Shown: piece after piece, positions 9,069-17,750 of the stretch | Layout of the letters: each line of letters opens with the position of its first letter | How positions within the stretch are numbered: the stretch's first letter is position 1 | From: Xinfangfangia pollutisoli | GTDB taxonomy: Bacteria; Pseudomonadota; Alphaproteobacteria; Rhodobacterales; Rhodobacteraceae | NCBI RefSeq assembly: GCF_020179405.1 | Contig: NZ_JAICBZ010000013.1 | Coordinates: 1-59,895 of the forward strand | Direction of reading: 5' to 3' | Length of the DNA: 59,895 nt | The notes under the pieces: model-generated | The model's input: the letters and a program-made list of their open reading frames with translations, nothing else | What the model was told of the DNA's origin: nothing | The model's database searches: none | Program-made: the position numbers and the translations under genes

Positions 9069-9641
9069 CTACCTGCGCAGCACCATCCGGTCGCCGTCGA
9101 TCTCGATGCGGAAGCGGCGCAGGTAATCCATGCCCAGAAGCGAGCTGTCCATCTGGCCGTCGTTCACATAGGCGGGAAAGTCGCGGTCCTCGAACGGGCC
9201 CAGGGCCAGACTGTCCAGCGTGACGCGGGCGGTGCGGACGATGCCATTGGCGGTGGCCGCACTGCCCAGATAGATCAGCCCCGACGTGTCGATGCCGATC
9301 CGCCCGGCATCGGCCTGCGACAGGACCAGATTGGTGGCCCCGGTATCGACCAGGAAGAACACCTCGGTGCCGTCGATCACCAGTTCGGCATAGAAATGCC
9401 CGTCGGCGGCGCGGGGCAGGGTGATCTCGTTCTGGCCGGTCAGGCTTTGGCTGGGGGTGATGCGGTGGCGGATATCGCCCCACATGCCGTAGCCGGCAAC
9501 GACGCCCAGGAAGATCAGCCCCCAGGCCAGGCCCACGCGCAGCGCCTGGCCCAGCCGCTGGCGATATTCCACCACGACCCAGCCGCCCACGGCCATCAAC
9601 AGCAGCACCAGATAGAAAAGCCGCCCGTAATCGCCGTCCAC
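9069..9641 (-). CDS. TIGR02281-type clan AA (retropepsin-like) aspartic protease, membrane-anchored
   Basis: The 190-residue protein has two N-terminal membrane segments (about residues 8-25 and 38-52), followed by a single retropepsin-like domain. The active-site motif is FLVDTGATNLVLS near residues 97-109, with the hydrophobic-hydrophobic-Gly flap/closing motif SSLLGMDYLRRF near residue 168. Such single-domain proteases dimerise to form the active site. The domain is predicted to face the periplasm. The physiological substrate is unknown. This small protease family is widespread in alphaproteobacteria. Confidence 0.82.
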   Translation of the reverse strand: MDGDYGRLFYLVLLLMAVGGWVVVEYRQRLGQALRVGLAWGLIFLGVVAGYGMWGDIRHRITPSQSLTGQNEITLPRAADGHFYAELVIDGTEVFFLVDTGATNLVLSQADAGRIGIDTSGLIYLGSAATANGIVRTARVTLDSLALGPFEDRDFPAYVNDGQMDSSLLGMDYLRRFRIEIDGDRMVLRR

Positions 9642-9696
9642 GCCCGCCTCCGTTTCCCCCTATATGGGCGGTGGGGCGGGGCGGGGAAAGGGGGGC

Positions 9697-10317
9697 TCAG
9701 CCGATCAGGCCGGTCTGCCGCACCCCGTCGATCACGAATTGCACCGACAGCGCGGCCAGAAGCATGCCCAGAAGCCGGGTGATCACGATCACCCCGGTGC
9801 GCCCAAGCAGCCGTTCCAGAAGCGGCGCGGCCATCAGGAAGGCCCAGGTCACCAGCATCATCAACAGCATCAAGGCGATCACCGCCGCGGCGCCGCCCCA
9901 ATCGCCGCCGGCCTGCCCGACCAGAAGGATCATCGAGGCGATGGCACCGGGCCCGGCGATCAGCGGCGTCGCCAGCGGGAAGACCGAAGGGTCGTGATCG
10001 GGATCGCCGGTCTGGCCCTCGCGCCGCTGGCTGCGGCGTTCGAACAGCATGTCCAGCGCGGTCAGGAACAGCAAAAGCCCGCCGGCGATGCGGAAGGCCG
10101 GCATGGAAATGCCGATGAAGCCCAGGATCGCCTCGCCGAACAGGCCAAACAGCGTCAGCAGCACGGCGGCGATCAGACAGGCGCGGCGCGCCATGGCGCG
10201 GCGGCGGTCAGGGTCCATGCCGCGGGTCAGGGCGATGAACAGCGGCACCAGACCCGGCGGGTCGATCACCACGAACAGCGTGGCAAAGGCGGTGATCAGG
10301 AAGGCGGTCTCGACCAT
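9697..10317 (-). CDS. MarC/NAAT family inner-membrane protein
   Basis: A 206-residue, very hydrophobic protein with about six predicted helices. It begins MVETAFLITAFATLFVVIDPPGLVPLFIALT and contains LLGFIGISMPAFRIAGGLLLFLTALDML-like and PLIAGPGAIASMILL segments, which are hallmarks of the MarC (UPF0056) family. Members were once proposed to act in multiple antibiotic resistance, but no transport activity is firmly established. A charged loop near residues 110-130 (RRSQRREGQTGDPDHDPS) is cytoplasmic in the family model. Confidence 0.85.
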   Translation of the reverse strand: MVETAFLITAFATLFVVIDPPGLVPLFIALTRGMDPDRRRAMARRACLIAAVLLTLFGLFGEAILGFIGISMPAFRIAGGLLLFLTALDMLFERRSQRREGQTGDPDHDPSVFPLATPLIAGPGAIASMILLVGQAGGDWGGAAAVIALMLLMMLVTWAFLMAAPLLERLLGRTGVIVITRLLGMLLAALSVQFVIDGVRQTGLIG

Positions 10318-10447
10318 GCCGGCCCCCGGTTGCGTGCGGGCGGATGGTGCGGGGCTTTGGCCCTTAAGGCAATGCCCAAGTCAGACGACCGGCCATGCAG
10401 GGCCGCCGCGCCGGCCGAAGCCACGCGGCGGCGATCATTTCAGCCGA

Positions 10448-11065
10448 TCACTCGGCCGCGACCGGCAGGCCATAGGTCAGGAAGCGGCCCTCGTCGGGGA
10501 TGAAGGCCTTCTCGCCCGGCGCGCCGGCCTTGCCGCCGAAGGGCATCTGCGCGCGCAGAAGCCAGGTTGCCGGAATGTCGAAGGCCTCGGCCACCGCGGC
10601 GTCGATCACCGGGTTGTAATGCTGCAGGCTGGCGCCGATATCGGCATCGCTGAGCGCATTCCAGACCGCGACCTGCGCCATGCCCGAGGAATGTTCCGAA
10701 AAGCCCGGGAAGGCGGCGGCATAAAGCGGGAACTGCTCTTGCAGGCCCTTCACGGTCGCCTGGTCTTCATAGAACAGCACCGTGCCCGCGCCGGCGGCAA
10801 AGGCCTTCATCTTCTCTTCGGTCGGGCCGAAGGCATCGGCCGGCACGATGGCGCGCAGGCAATCGGTGACGATCGACCAGAACTTGTCCGAGGTTTCGCC
10901 GAACAGGATCACCGCGCGCGAGGATTGCGAGTTGAAGGACGAGGGCGACAGGCGCACCGCCTCTTTGATCAGCGCCTCGACCTGGGCTTGCGGCTGGGGC
11001 AGGGTCTTGGTCAGGGCATAGACCGTGCGGCGGTTCTTCAGGGTGTTCAAAGCGGGGTTGGACAT
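10448..11065 (-). CDS. Nitroreductase family protein (NfsB/YdgI-like)
   Basis: A 205-residue FMN-dependent oxidoreductase of the nitroreductase superfamily. The N-terminus NTLKNRRTVYAL is the FMN-phosphate-binding RRS/T-type motif, followed by EAVRLSPSSFNSQSSRAVIL, the conserved flavin-contact region. The C-terminus contains LLRAQMPFGGKAGAPGEKAF, close to the E-rich end of HBN1-type nitroreductases. The ATG at MSNPAL fits the family N-terminus; the upstream in-frame extension has no family similarity. Electron acceptors in vivo are unknown. Confidence 0.84.
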   Translation of the reverse strand: MSNPALNTLKNRRTVYALTKTLPQPQAQVEALIKEAVRLSPSSFNSQSSRAVILFGETSDKFWSIVTDCLRAIVPADAFGPTEEKMKAFAAGAGTVLFYEDQATVKGLQEQFPLYAAAFPGFSEHSSGMAQVAVWNALSDADIGASLQHYNPVIDAAVAEAFDIPATWLLRAQMPFGGKAGAPGEKAFIPDEGRFLTYGLPVAAE

Positions 11066-11232
11066 GACAGGCCTTCGCGGTTGCAGAATTCTGCCCCAGA
11101 CCTGCGCTTTGCCCCCTTGCGCTTCAACCCGCATCTCTGTGCGCAGGCGCAGAGAACCCGTTGAATTTGGCTGATTGACAGACCCGGCGCGCAGCGACTC
11201 GGGCCACGGGCCTGCCGAAGCGTTTCGTTTCG

Positions 11233-11691
11233 TCAGACGATCGACGGGCCTAGGCTGGCCGGATCGACGCCTGGAACCGCCCAGAATTCTTCGGCGAAAG
11301 CGGGCAGCTGCGCCAGAACGCGATCAAGATCGCCGCGCAGCACCGATTTGCGCAGGGCGAGCGCCGTTGCCGCCACGCAATTCGGCGGCGTCAGGTTGTG
11401 ATGCGGACGAAGCGCCAGGGCCTCTTGCGTCCAATCCGCCCGGGTGCCGGGCGGCAGGGGGCCTTCGTCCAGCCGCCAGTCGGCAATGAACAGCGCCCGC
11501 AAGACCGAGGGCAGGATCTGCGCGAAATCGATGGCCTGTTGCGGTGTCAGCCGGCGACGAAAGGCCTTTAGAACGCCCTCGACCGCCGTATAGGCAAGAT
11601 TGTCGGTCGCAAGCCCCATCTCTTCGCGGGCGATTGCCAGGAAGGCCTGCCATTCGCGGGTGGCCTGCCGGTAGGTCCAGGGCATCGGCAT
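11233..11691 (-). CDS. DUF2267 domain protein
   Basis: A 152-residue soluble protein that fits the DUF2267 family: WTYRQATREWQAFLAIAREEMGLATDNLAYTAVEGVLKAFRRRLTP-type helical repeats, then VLRALFIADWRLDEGP. The function of the family is unknown; it is often found near stress genes. The start ATG shares a base with the stop of the upstream ABC-F gene (TGATG), so both are translated from one message. No catalytic motif is visible. Confidence 0.75.
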   Translation of the reverse strand: MPMPWTYRQATREWQAFLAIAREEMGLATDNLAYTAVEGVLKAFRRRLTPQQAIDFAQILPSVLRALFIADWRLDEGPLPPGTRADWTQEALALRPHHNLTPPNCVAATALALRKSVLRGDLDRVLAQLPAFAEEFWAVPGVDPASLGPSIV

Positions 11692-13538
11692 CAGCCGGCG
11701 GCCTCCAGCGCTTCCTGCGCGGCCAGCCACAGCGCCTCGGCCCGGTCCAGGCCTTCCATCAGCTCGGCATATTTGCGGTTCCAGGTCTCCAGCTCGCCCT
11801 TGCGCGCGTCCTCGTACAGTTCGGGATCCGCCAGCTTCTTCGCCAGCCTGTCGCGCATCTCGTTCAGCTTGCCCAGCCGTTCCTCGCAGCGCCGCACTTC
11901 GGCCCGCAGCGCCAGCACCTCGTCGCGGCTGGCCTTCTTCGGCTTTTCCACCGGCTTGGGCGCGGGCTTGGCCTCGTCTTCCGAGGTCAGCAGCAGTTTG
12001 CGATAGGTTTCCAGATCCTCGGCGAAGGGCGTGACCTCGCCGCCCTTGACCAGCCACAGCCGGTCGGCGACCAGTGACAGAAGATGCATGTCATGGCTGA
12101 CCAGGATCACCGCGCCGGAATAATCCATCAAGGCTTCGACCAGCGCCTCGCGGGATTCGATGTCCAGGTGGTTGGTGGGTTCGTCCAGGATCAGCAGATG
12201 CGGCGCGTCGATCGTGGCCAGAAGAAGCGACAGCCGCGCCTTCTGGCCGCCCGACAGCTTGCCCACCAGCGTTTCCGCCTGATCGGCCAAAAGCCCGAAC
12301 CCCGCCAGCCGCGCCCGCAGCCGCGCGGGCGTCTCATCCGGGCGCAGGCGGCGGACATGCTGCAGGGGTGTTTCGTCGATATACAGCTCGTCCACCTGAT
12401 GCTGGGCGAAATAGCCGATCCGCAGCTTGCCCGCGCGGTGCAGCTTGCCCGCTTCGGGCGCCAGCTTGCCGGCGAGCAGCTTCGACAGCGTCGACTTGCC
12501 CTCGCCATTGCGGCCCAGAAGCGCGATCCGGTCATCCTGATCGACGCGCAGCGACAGCCGGCGCAGCACCGGCGGGCCGCCATAGCCCACCGACACCCCG
12601 TCCAGCGTCAGGATCGGCGGCGACAGTTCCTCGGGTTCGGGGAAGGAAAACTTCGCCAGCGCCGCTTCCTGCGGGGTGGTCGCGAAGGAAAGCTTCTCGA
12701 TCATCTTGATGCGCGACTGCGCCTGCCGGGCTTTCGAGGCCTTGGCGCGGAAGCGGTCGACGAAGCTTTGCAGATGCGCCCGCCGCGCCTCGGTCCGGCG
12801 GTTCTCGGCCTCGGCCACCGCCAGCCGCGCGGCGCGGGTTTCGGCGAAGGTGTCATAGGGGCCGGAATAGAGCGTCAGCTTGCGGTCTTCGAGATGCAGG
12901 ATCGCATTGACGGCGCGGTTCAGCAACCCGCGGTCATGGCTGATGATCAGGACCGTATGCGGGTATTTCGCCAGATAGCTTTCCAGCCACAGCGCCCCTT
13001 CCAGATCCAGATAGTTGGTCGGTTCGTCCAGCAGCAGGTAATCGGGCTGCGCAAACAGCACGCCCGCCAGCGCGACCCGCATCCGCCAGCCGCCCGAAAA
13101 GGCCGAGCAGGGCATCAGCTGCTTTTCCGGCGGAAAGCCCAGGCCGCGCAGGATCGAGGCGGCGCGCGCCTCGCCCGACCAGGCGTCGATATCGGCCAGC
13201 CGCGCCTGAACCTCGGCGATGCGATGGGCATCGGTCGCGGTTTCCGCCTCGGCCATCAGGGCCGCGCGCTCCTTGTCGGCTGCCAGCACCGTGTCGATCA
13301 GCGACACCTCCGACGAGGGCACTTCCTGCGCCACCCCGCCGATGCGGGCGCGGGCGGGAATGGTGATCGACCCGCCCTCCAGCGCCAATTCGCCCCGGAT
13401 CAGCCGGAAGAGCGTGGTCTTGCCGGTGCCATTGCGGCCGACAATGCCGACCTTGTGGCCGGTCGGAATGGTGGCCGAGGCGCCCTCCATCAGGGGGCGG
13501 CCTTCGACGGAATAGGTGATGTCTTCGATGCGCAGCAT
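11691..13538 (-). CDS. ABC-F family ATPase (YheS-like)
   Basis: A 615-residue soluble protein with two ABC ATPase domains and no membrane segment. Domain 1 has Walker A GRNGTGKTT (about residue 36), signature FSGGWRMRVAL and Walker B LLLDEPTNYLDLE. The interdomain linker (about residues 235-310) is charged and helical. Domain 2 has GRNGEGKST, LSGGQKARLSL and LLILDEPTNHLDIE. The C-terminus (about 530-615) is a coiled coil. ABC-F proteins bind the ribosomal E site and influence translation elongation; YheS is the closest type by architecture. The reading frame stays open far upstream, antisense to ndk, but MLRIEDITYSVEGRP is the natural start. A DUF2267 gene follows with one-base overlap. Confidence 0.88.
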   Translation of the reverse strand: MLRIEDITYSVEGRPLMEGASATIPTGHKVGIVGRNGTGKTTLFRLIRGELALEGGSITIPARARIGGVAQEVPSSEVSLIDTVLAADKERAALMAEAETATDAHRIAEVQARLADIDAWSGEARAASILRGLGFPPEKQLMPCSAFSGGWRMRVALAGVLFAQPDYLLLDEPTNYLDLEGALWLESYLAKYPHTVLIISHDRGLLNRAVNAILHLEDRKLTLYSGPYDTFAETRAARLAVAEAENRRTEARRAHLQSFVDRFRAKASKARQAQSRIKMIEKLSFATTPQEAALAKFSFPEPEELSPPILTLDGVSVGYGGPPVLRRLSLRVDQDDRIALLGRNGEGKSTLSKLLAGKLAPEAGKLHRAGKLRIGYFAQHQVDELYIDETPLQHVRRLRPDETPARLRARLAGFGLLADQAETLVGKLSGGQKARLSLLLATIDAPHLLILDEPTNHLDIESREALVEALMDYSGAVILVSHDMHLLSLVADRLWLVKGGEVTPFAEDLETYRKLLLTSEDEAKPAPKPVEKPKKASRDEVLALRAEVRRCEERLGKLNEMRDRLAKKLADPELYEDARKGELETWNRKYAELMEGLDRAEALWLAAQEALEAAG

Positions 13539-13733
13539 GGGCGGGGCATGCCGCAGCGCCGCGCGAAGGTCAATCGAGTGTAACGCCGATGGGCCCGGGC
13601 GCGGCCAAAAAGACGCCCCGCCCGCCGGGGCGGCATGCCGCGCGCGCACCTTTTCAACGCGCCTGCGCCATGCTAGCAGCCGCGCCAGGAGACATGGCCC
13701 CTGCCGGGGCCCCGAACGCAAATGGAGAGGCTC

Positions 13734-14156
13734 ATGGCCACCGAACGCACCCTGTCGATCATCAAGCCCGATGCGACCAAGCGCAATCTGACCGGCAAGA
13801 TCGTTGCCAAATTCGAAGAGGCCGGCCTGCGCGTCGTCGCTTCGAAGCGCATCCACCTGACCCCGGCCCAGGCTGGCGAGTTCTATGCCGAGCATAAAGA
13901 GCGCGGCTTCTATGGCGAACTGTGCGCATTCATGGCGTCGGAGCCGGTCGTGGTGCAGGTTCTGGAAGGCGAAGGCGCCATCGCGAAGAACCGCGAAGTG
14001 ATGGGCGCGACCGATCCGGCGCAAGCCGCCGATGGCACGATCCGCAAGGAATTCGCGCTGTCGAAGGGCGAGAATTCGGTGCACGGCTCGGACAGCGAAG
14101 CCTCGGCCGCGCGCGAGATCGCCTTCTTCTTCTCGGGTCTCGAACTGGTCGGCTGA
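13734..14156 (+). CDS. ndk: Nucleoside diphosphate kinase
   Basis: Ndk balances nucleoside triphosphate pools by ping-pong phosphotransfer through a histidine. The 140-residue protein shows [16 protein letters not shown] at the N-terminus, and NSVHGSDS with the phosphorylated histidine at residue 117. The ATG is preceded by GGAGAGG at proper distance. A four-codon upstream in-frame ATG exists but has a weaker context. The gene is followed within eight bases by the triple TTCGAA palindrome element, which may end its transcript. Confidence 0.95.
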   Translation: MATERTLSIIKPDATKRNLTGKIVAKFEEAGLRVVASKRIHLTPAQAGEFYAEHKERGFYGELCAFMASEPVVVQVLEGEGAIAKNREVMGATDPAQAADGTIRKEFALSKGENSVHGSDSEASAAREIAFFFSGLELVG

Positions 14157-14163
14157 ACGACGC

Positions 14164-14234
14164 GACCGGAGTTTTCGAAAACTCCGGTCCGGTTCCTTCG
14201 AAGGAACCGGGCCATTTTCTTCGAAGAAAATGGC
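14164..14234. repeat. Triple TTCGAA-centred palindrome cluster (order a-b-c)
   Basis: Three perfect palindromes abut each other: 14164-14189 (26 bp, core AGTTTTCGAAAACT), 14189-14210 (22 bp, core TTCCTTCGAAGGAA) and 14211-14234 (24 bp, core TTTCTTCGAAGAAA). The cluster fills the gap between the convergent ndk and TfoX-domain genes. A sister cluster with the last two modules swapped lies behind cysS at 57558-57627. In RNA each module could fold into a hairpin on either strand, so bidirectional termination is plausible; a protein-binding or REP-like role is equally possible. Confidence 0.85.
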
Positions 14235-14236
14235 GG

Positions 14237-14575
14237 CTAGCGCCGTTCCACCACGCCAAAGAACGAAAGGGCCGCCTCCAGATCGGAGCGGCCCTTTTCC
14301 TGTGATCCGGCATGTTCGGCCTTGATCGCATCGAAGCGGGCGCGCAGCGCCACCTTCTCGTCGCCCTTGCAATCGTTCCAGGGCCGGCCCTGCAGCCCCA
14401 TCACCAGAACGTAATAGCCGATGAAATGCGGCGCCGTGCCGGCGCGCAGCAGCCTGCGATAGGCGTCATCGGCCCCAAGCGCCCGCAGATCCTCGGCCGA
14501 GGCGATCCCGGCCTTCAGAAAGGCGGCCTCGCTGGCGGGGCCGAGATTTGGAATTGTGGAAATCGGAGTGGACAT
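14237..14575 (-). CDS. TfoX C-terminal domain protein
   Basis: A 112-residue protein whose N-terminal 85 residues match the TfoX/Sxy C-terminal (helix-hairpin-helix-like) domain: ISTIPNLGPASEAAFLKAGIASAEDLRALGADDAYRRLL and YYVLVMGLQGRPWND. In Haemophilus and E. coli, TfoX/Sxy activates competence genes through CRP. This protein lacks the TfoX N-terminal domain, so a competence role cannot be assumed. A short charged C-terminal tail follows. It is convergent with ndk across the palindrome cluster. Confidence 0.78.
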   Translation of the reverse strand: MSTPISTIPNLGPASEAAFLKAGIASAEDLRALGADDAYRRLLRAGTAPHFIGYYVLVMGLQGRPWNDCKGDEKVALRARFDAIKAEHAGSQEKGRSDLEAALSFFGVVERR

Positions 14576-14675
14576 GGTGCCGCGCGGTCAAGGGTTCAGT
14601 CACCCTGCGGGCAGGTCCTGGTGCCGTCAAGCCCGCCCCGGTTCGGAACGGGGCCAGATCGGCGGGGAGGGCGGC

Positions 14676-14810
14676 TTAGATCGAGGCCCAGTCCCGGAAG
14701 ATCGTGCCGCTGCCCTGTTGCTGGGGCGTGGCGGTGCCCGATTGGCTGGGCTGTTGCGCGGGGGTCTGCGTGCCGCCCTGTTGCTGCTGCGAGGGAATGG
14801 CCTTGGCCAT
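14676..14810 (-). CDS. Small Gln/Pro/Ser/Thr-rich hypothetical protein
   Basis: A 44-residue product (starting MAKAIPSQQQQGG and ending SGTIFRDWASI) with no recognised domain and a composition typical of disordered proteins. The ATG has GGAG six bases upstream. An in-frame ATG at 14858, behind an AAAGGGG sequence, would give 60 residues and is also possible. The codon choice is normal for the genome. I cannot assign a function; the non-repetitive aromatic C-terminus may be the functional part. Confidence 0.4.
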   Translation of the reverse strand: MAKAIPSQQQQGGTQTPAQQPSQSGTATPQQQGSGTIFRDWASI

Positions 14811-14964
14811 GATGAACTCCGTGACTGCGCCTGTGGCGTCGTTTGCCTGTCCGGTCATTTGACCCCTTTGCATGGCAGGGACAAGCCAGGGACATGGCAA
14901 GACCAAGGCACAGGTCTTCACATGTGCGGCATTCGCAACAGTTTAGCGCAATCTTGCGGCGCTC

Positions 14965-15156
14965 TCAGGCGTCTTTGCTGGCCGGAAAGCCGATGTCGGC
15001 CAGCGCTTCCAGCATGCGGTCCAGATCGGGGCCGTCGACATGCACCTTGCGCGCCGGCAGGTCGACCTCGATCTTCGAGGCATGCGGCGCTAGGGCGGCC
15101 TCGACGCTGGCCTTGCAATGGCCGCAGCTCATGTCGGGAACTGAGAGGGTGATCAT
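14965..15156 (-). CDS. Heavy-metal-associated (HMA) domain copper chaperone, CopZ-like
   Basis: A single ferredoxin-like HMA domain of 63 residues: [22 protein letters not shown] contains the metal-binding M-x-C-x-x-C motif (MSCGHC) at residues 9-14. Such proteins carry Cu(I) in the cytoplasm and hand it to CopA-type ATPases. It is divergent from the copA gene, whose N-terminus holds two similar domains, so the pair likely forms one copper-homeostasis unit. The start ATG sits seven bases behind an AGGAGA sequence. Confidence 0.85.
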   Translation of the reverse strand: MITLSVPDMSCGHCKASVEAALAPHASKIEVDLPARKVHVDGPDLDRMLEALADIGFPASKDA

Positions 15157-15257
15157 CTGGGTCTCCTTTCCCCAACGGGGACAGAAACCGATATGGCGCC
15201 GGCCCGGGGGCCAGCGCAAGGGGCAGCGGCGCCGCCAGGCTGCGGCAGGCCGTCCGC

Positions 15258-15286
15258 TTGACCCTTGGGCCGGGCGCGCCGATACC
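15258..15286 (+). promoter_or_regulatory. Candidate sigma-70-type promoter for copA
   Basis: TTGACC and GATACC separated by 17 bases, about 46 bases upstream of the copA start. The spacing and -35 hexamer are good; the -10 is moderate. I do not see a clear CueR-type operator with its long spacer, so copper control at this promoter is not shown by the sequence. Confidence 0.38.
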
Positions 15287-15331
15287 GGACCGCGGCCCCG
15301 GACCGGGCCCCAAGCTGGATGCGAGACGCCG

Positions 15332-17713
15332 ATGGATGCCCCGACCCGCCCCGAAACCGCGCGCCTGAAGATCGAGGGCATGAGCTGTGCCTCTTGTGTC
15401 GGCCGGGTGGAGCGGACGCTGAAGGCGCTGCCGGGCGTGGCCGAGGCCAGCGCGAATTTCGGCACGGGCGAGGCGGTGGTGCGCTTTGCCGCGCCCGCGA
15501 GCCGGGCGCAGATGGCCGAGGCCCTGGCGCGCGCGGGCTATCCGCTGCATCCCGAGGTGGTGGATCTGTCGGTCGAGGGGATGACCTGCGCCTCCTGCAC
15601 CGGGCGGGTCGAGCGGGTGCTGCGCGCCGATCCCGCCGTGGCCAGTGCCACCGCCAATCTGGCGCTGCGCCGCGCCCAGGTGACGCTGTGGGAGCCGGTC
15701 GACCCGGCACGGCTGGCCGCCGCCGTCACCCGCGCGGGCTTTGCCGCCACACCGCTGGCCGAGGCCAGGCCTGCCGACCCGGCGGCCGAGGAGCGCGCGC
15801 TGTGGCGCAAGGCGGGGCTGGCCAGCCTTCTGGCCGCGCCGGTCTTTGTGGTCGAGATGGGCGGGCACGCGGTTCCGGCCTTCCACCACTTCCTGCATGG
15901 GCTGATCGGGCAGCGCCCGCTTTGGCTGGCCGAATTCGTGCTGGCCACGCTGGCGCTGGCCGGGCCGGGGCGGGTCTTCTTTGCCAAGGGCCTGCCGGCG
16001 CTGCGCCGGCTGGCGCCCGACATGAATTCGCTGGTGGCGCTTGGCACATTCGCGGCCTGGGCCTTTTCCACGCTGGTCCTGTTCGCGCCGGGCCTGATCC
16101 CCGAAGCCGCGCGCGCGGTCTATTTCGAAGCCGCGGCGGTGATCGTGGCGCTGATCCTGCTGGGCCGCGCGATGGAGGCGCGAGCGCGCGGCCAGGCGGG
16201 GGCGGCCATCGCCCGGCTGGCCGGGCTGCAGCCCCGATCCGCCCGGCTTGAGGGCGGCACCGAACTGCCCATCGCCAGCCTGATGCCCGGCATGCGCATC
16301 CTGCTGCGCCCGGGCGAGCGGGTGCCGGCCGATGGCCGCGTGGTGGCGGGCGGCTCGGCCGTCGATGAATCCATGCTGACCGGAGAGCCCCTGCCGGTGC
16401 AGAAGGCCGAGGGCGACGCGGTCACCGGCGGCACGGTCAATGGCACGGGGGCGCTGGTGGTCGAGGTGACGGCAGTGGGCGGGGCCACGGTTCTGGCGCG
16501 GATCACCGCTTTGGTGGCCGAGGCGCAGGGCTCGAAACTGCCGGTTCAGGCGCTGGTCGACCGGGTGACGCTGTGGTTCGTGCCTGTGGTGATGGCGGTG
16601 GCGGGCCTGTCGGTGCTGGCCTGGCTGATCGCGACCGGCGATGTCGCGCGGGCGCTGGTGGCCGGCGTGTCGGTGCTGATCATCGCCTGTCCCTGCGCGA
16701 TGGGGCTGGCGACGCCGGTCTCGATCCTGGTCGGCACCGGCCGCGCCGCCGAATTGGGGGTGCTGTTCCGCCGGGGTGAGGCCTTGCAGCGGCTGGCCGG
16801 GATCAAGCGGATCGGTTTCGACAAGACCGGCACGCTGACCGAGGGTCACCCGGCGGTGACGGGCTGTTTTGGCCCCGATTGGGTGGGGCCGATGGCGGCG
16901 GCGGTGGAACGGGACAGCGAGCATCCTTTGGCGACGGCGGTGCGCGCGGCCTGGCCCGGGGCGCCCGCCTCCAGCGATTTCATCGCCCGGCCCGGTCTGG
17001 GCGCCAGCGCCCTGGTCAATGGCGCGCGGATCGAACTGGGGGCGGCGCGGATGTTCGACAGCCTGCCGGCCGATCTGGTGGAACAGGCCGATGCGGCCTC
17101 GGCCAAGGGCGAAAGCGTGCTGTTCGTGGCCCGCGACGGGGCGGTGCAGGGGCTGATCACCGTGGCCGACCGGCCGCGCCCCAGTGCGGCGCGGGCGGTG
17201 GCGGCGCTGCGCGAGATGGGGGTGACGGCGGCGATCCTGTCGGGCGACAATCCGCGCGCGGCGGCGGCGGTGGCCGCGGGCCTCGGGATTGACGAGGTGC
17301 ATGCCGGGCTGATGTCCGAGGAAAAGCTGCGGCTGATCCGCGATCACGGCGGTGCCTTCGTGGGCGACGGGATCAACGATGCCCCGGCGCTGGCGGCGGC
17401 CGAGGTGGGAATTGCCATGGGCACCGGCACGGATGTGGCGATCGAGGCGGGCGATGTGGTGCTGATGCGCGGCGATCCGCTGGCCGTGGCCACCGCGCTG
17501 CGCCTGTCGCGGGCGGTGCTGCGCAACATCGGCCAGAATCTGACCTGGGCCTTCGGCTACAACACGCTGCTGATCCCGGTCGCGGCGGGCGCGCTGGTGC
17601 CCTTCGGCGGCCCGCAACTGTCGCCGATGCTGGCTGCGGGCGCGATGGCGCTGTCTTCGGTGATGGTGCTGACCAATGCGCTGCGGCTGCGCCTGCTGCG
17701 CCCGGCGCGGTAG
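15332..17713 (+). CDS. copA: Copper-translocating P1B-type ATPase CopA
   Basis: A 793-residue inner-membrane pump that exports Cu(I). Two N-terminal HMA domains carry MSCASC (about residues 17-22) and MTCASC (about 84-89). Further motifs are the actuator TGEP near residue 350, the transmembrane metal site CPC ([13 protein letters not shown], about residue 454), the phosphorylated aspartate in DKTGT (about 496), an HP motif (SEHPLA), and the hinge GDGINDAP (about 677). The CPC motif assigns it to the Cu(I) subgroup. The frame is open further upstream, but [19 protein letters not shown] is the plausible N-terminus. It is divergent from the copper chaperone gene and convergent with the Rrf2 gene. 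Confidence 0.93.
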   Translation: MDAPTRPETARLKIEGMSCASCVGRVERTLKALPGVAEASANFGTGEAVVRFAAPASRAQMAEALARAGYPLHPEVVDLSVEGMTCASCTGRVERVLRADPAVASATANLALRRAQVTLWEPVDPARLAAAVTRAGFAATPLAEARPADPAAEERALWRKAGLASLLAAPVFVVEMGGHAVPAFHHFLHGLIGQRPLWLAEFVLATLALAGPGRVFFAKGLPALRRLAPDMNSLVALGTFAAWAFSTLVLFAPGLIPEAARAVYFEAAAVIVALILLGRAMEARARGQAGAAIARLAGLQPRSARLEGGTELPIASLMPGMRILLRPGERVPADGRVVAGGSAVDESMLTGEPLPVQKAEGDAVTGGTVNGTGALVVEVTAVGGATVLARITALVAEAQGSKLPVQALVDRVTLWFVPVVMAVAGLSVLAWLIATGDVARALVAGVSVLIIACPCAMGLATPVSILVGTGRAAELGVLFRRGEALQRLAGIKRIGFDKTGTLTEGHPAVTGCFGPDWVGPMAAAVERDSEHPLATAVRAAWPGAPASSDFIARPGLGASALVNGARIELGAARMFDSLPADLVEQADAASAKGESVLFVARDGAVQGLITVADRPRPSAARAVAALREMGVTAAILSGDNPRAAAAVAAGLGIDEVHAGLMSEEKLRLIRDHGGAFVGDGINDAPALAAAEVGIAMGTGTDVAIEAGDVVLMRGDPLAVATALRLSRAVLRNIGQNLTWAFGYNTLLIPVAAGALVPFGGPQLSPMLAAGAMALSSVMVLTNALRLRLLRPAR

Positions 17714-17714
17714 A

Positions 17715-17736
17715 CCCGCGGCGCGCGCGTCGCGGG
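17715..17736. terminator. Hairpin between convergent copA and Rrf2 genes
   Basis: Perfect 6-bp arms CCCGCG and CGCGGG enclose a GC-rich 10-base loop in the 37-base gap between the two convergent genes. There is no U-tract on either side, so termination here is only a possibility. Confidence 0.3.
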
Positions 17737-17750
17737 CTCGGGCGACCGGC

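Noticed and set aside
13614-13632. GC hairpin (CGCCCCG/CGGGGCG) between the divergent ABC-F and ndk genes
   Set aside because: It lies in a divergent promoter region where a terminator is not expected, and such short GC stems are common by chance at this composition.
13539-14372. Upstream extension of the minus-strand ABC-F frame by 278 codons across ndk
   Set aside because: The extension is antisense to ndk, crosses the palindrome cluster and has no domain; ABC-F proteins start at MLRIEDITYSVEG.
14918-17617. Open frame of about 900 codons antisense to copA
   Set aside because: Same reason: a GC-bias shadow of a clear CopA gene, with low-complexity His/Arg/Gly-rich translation.
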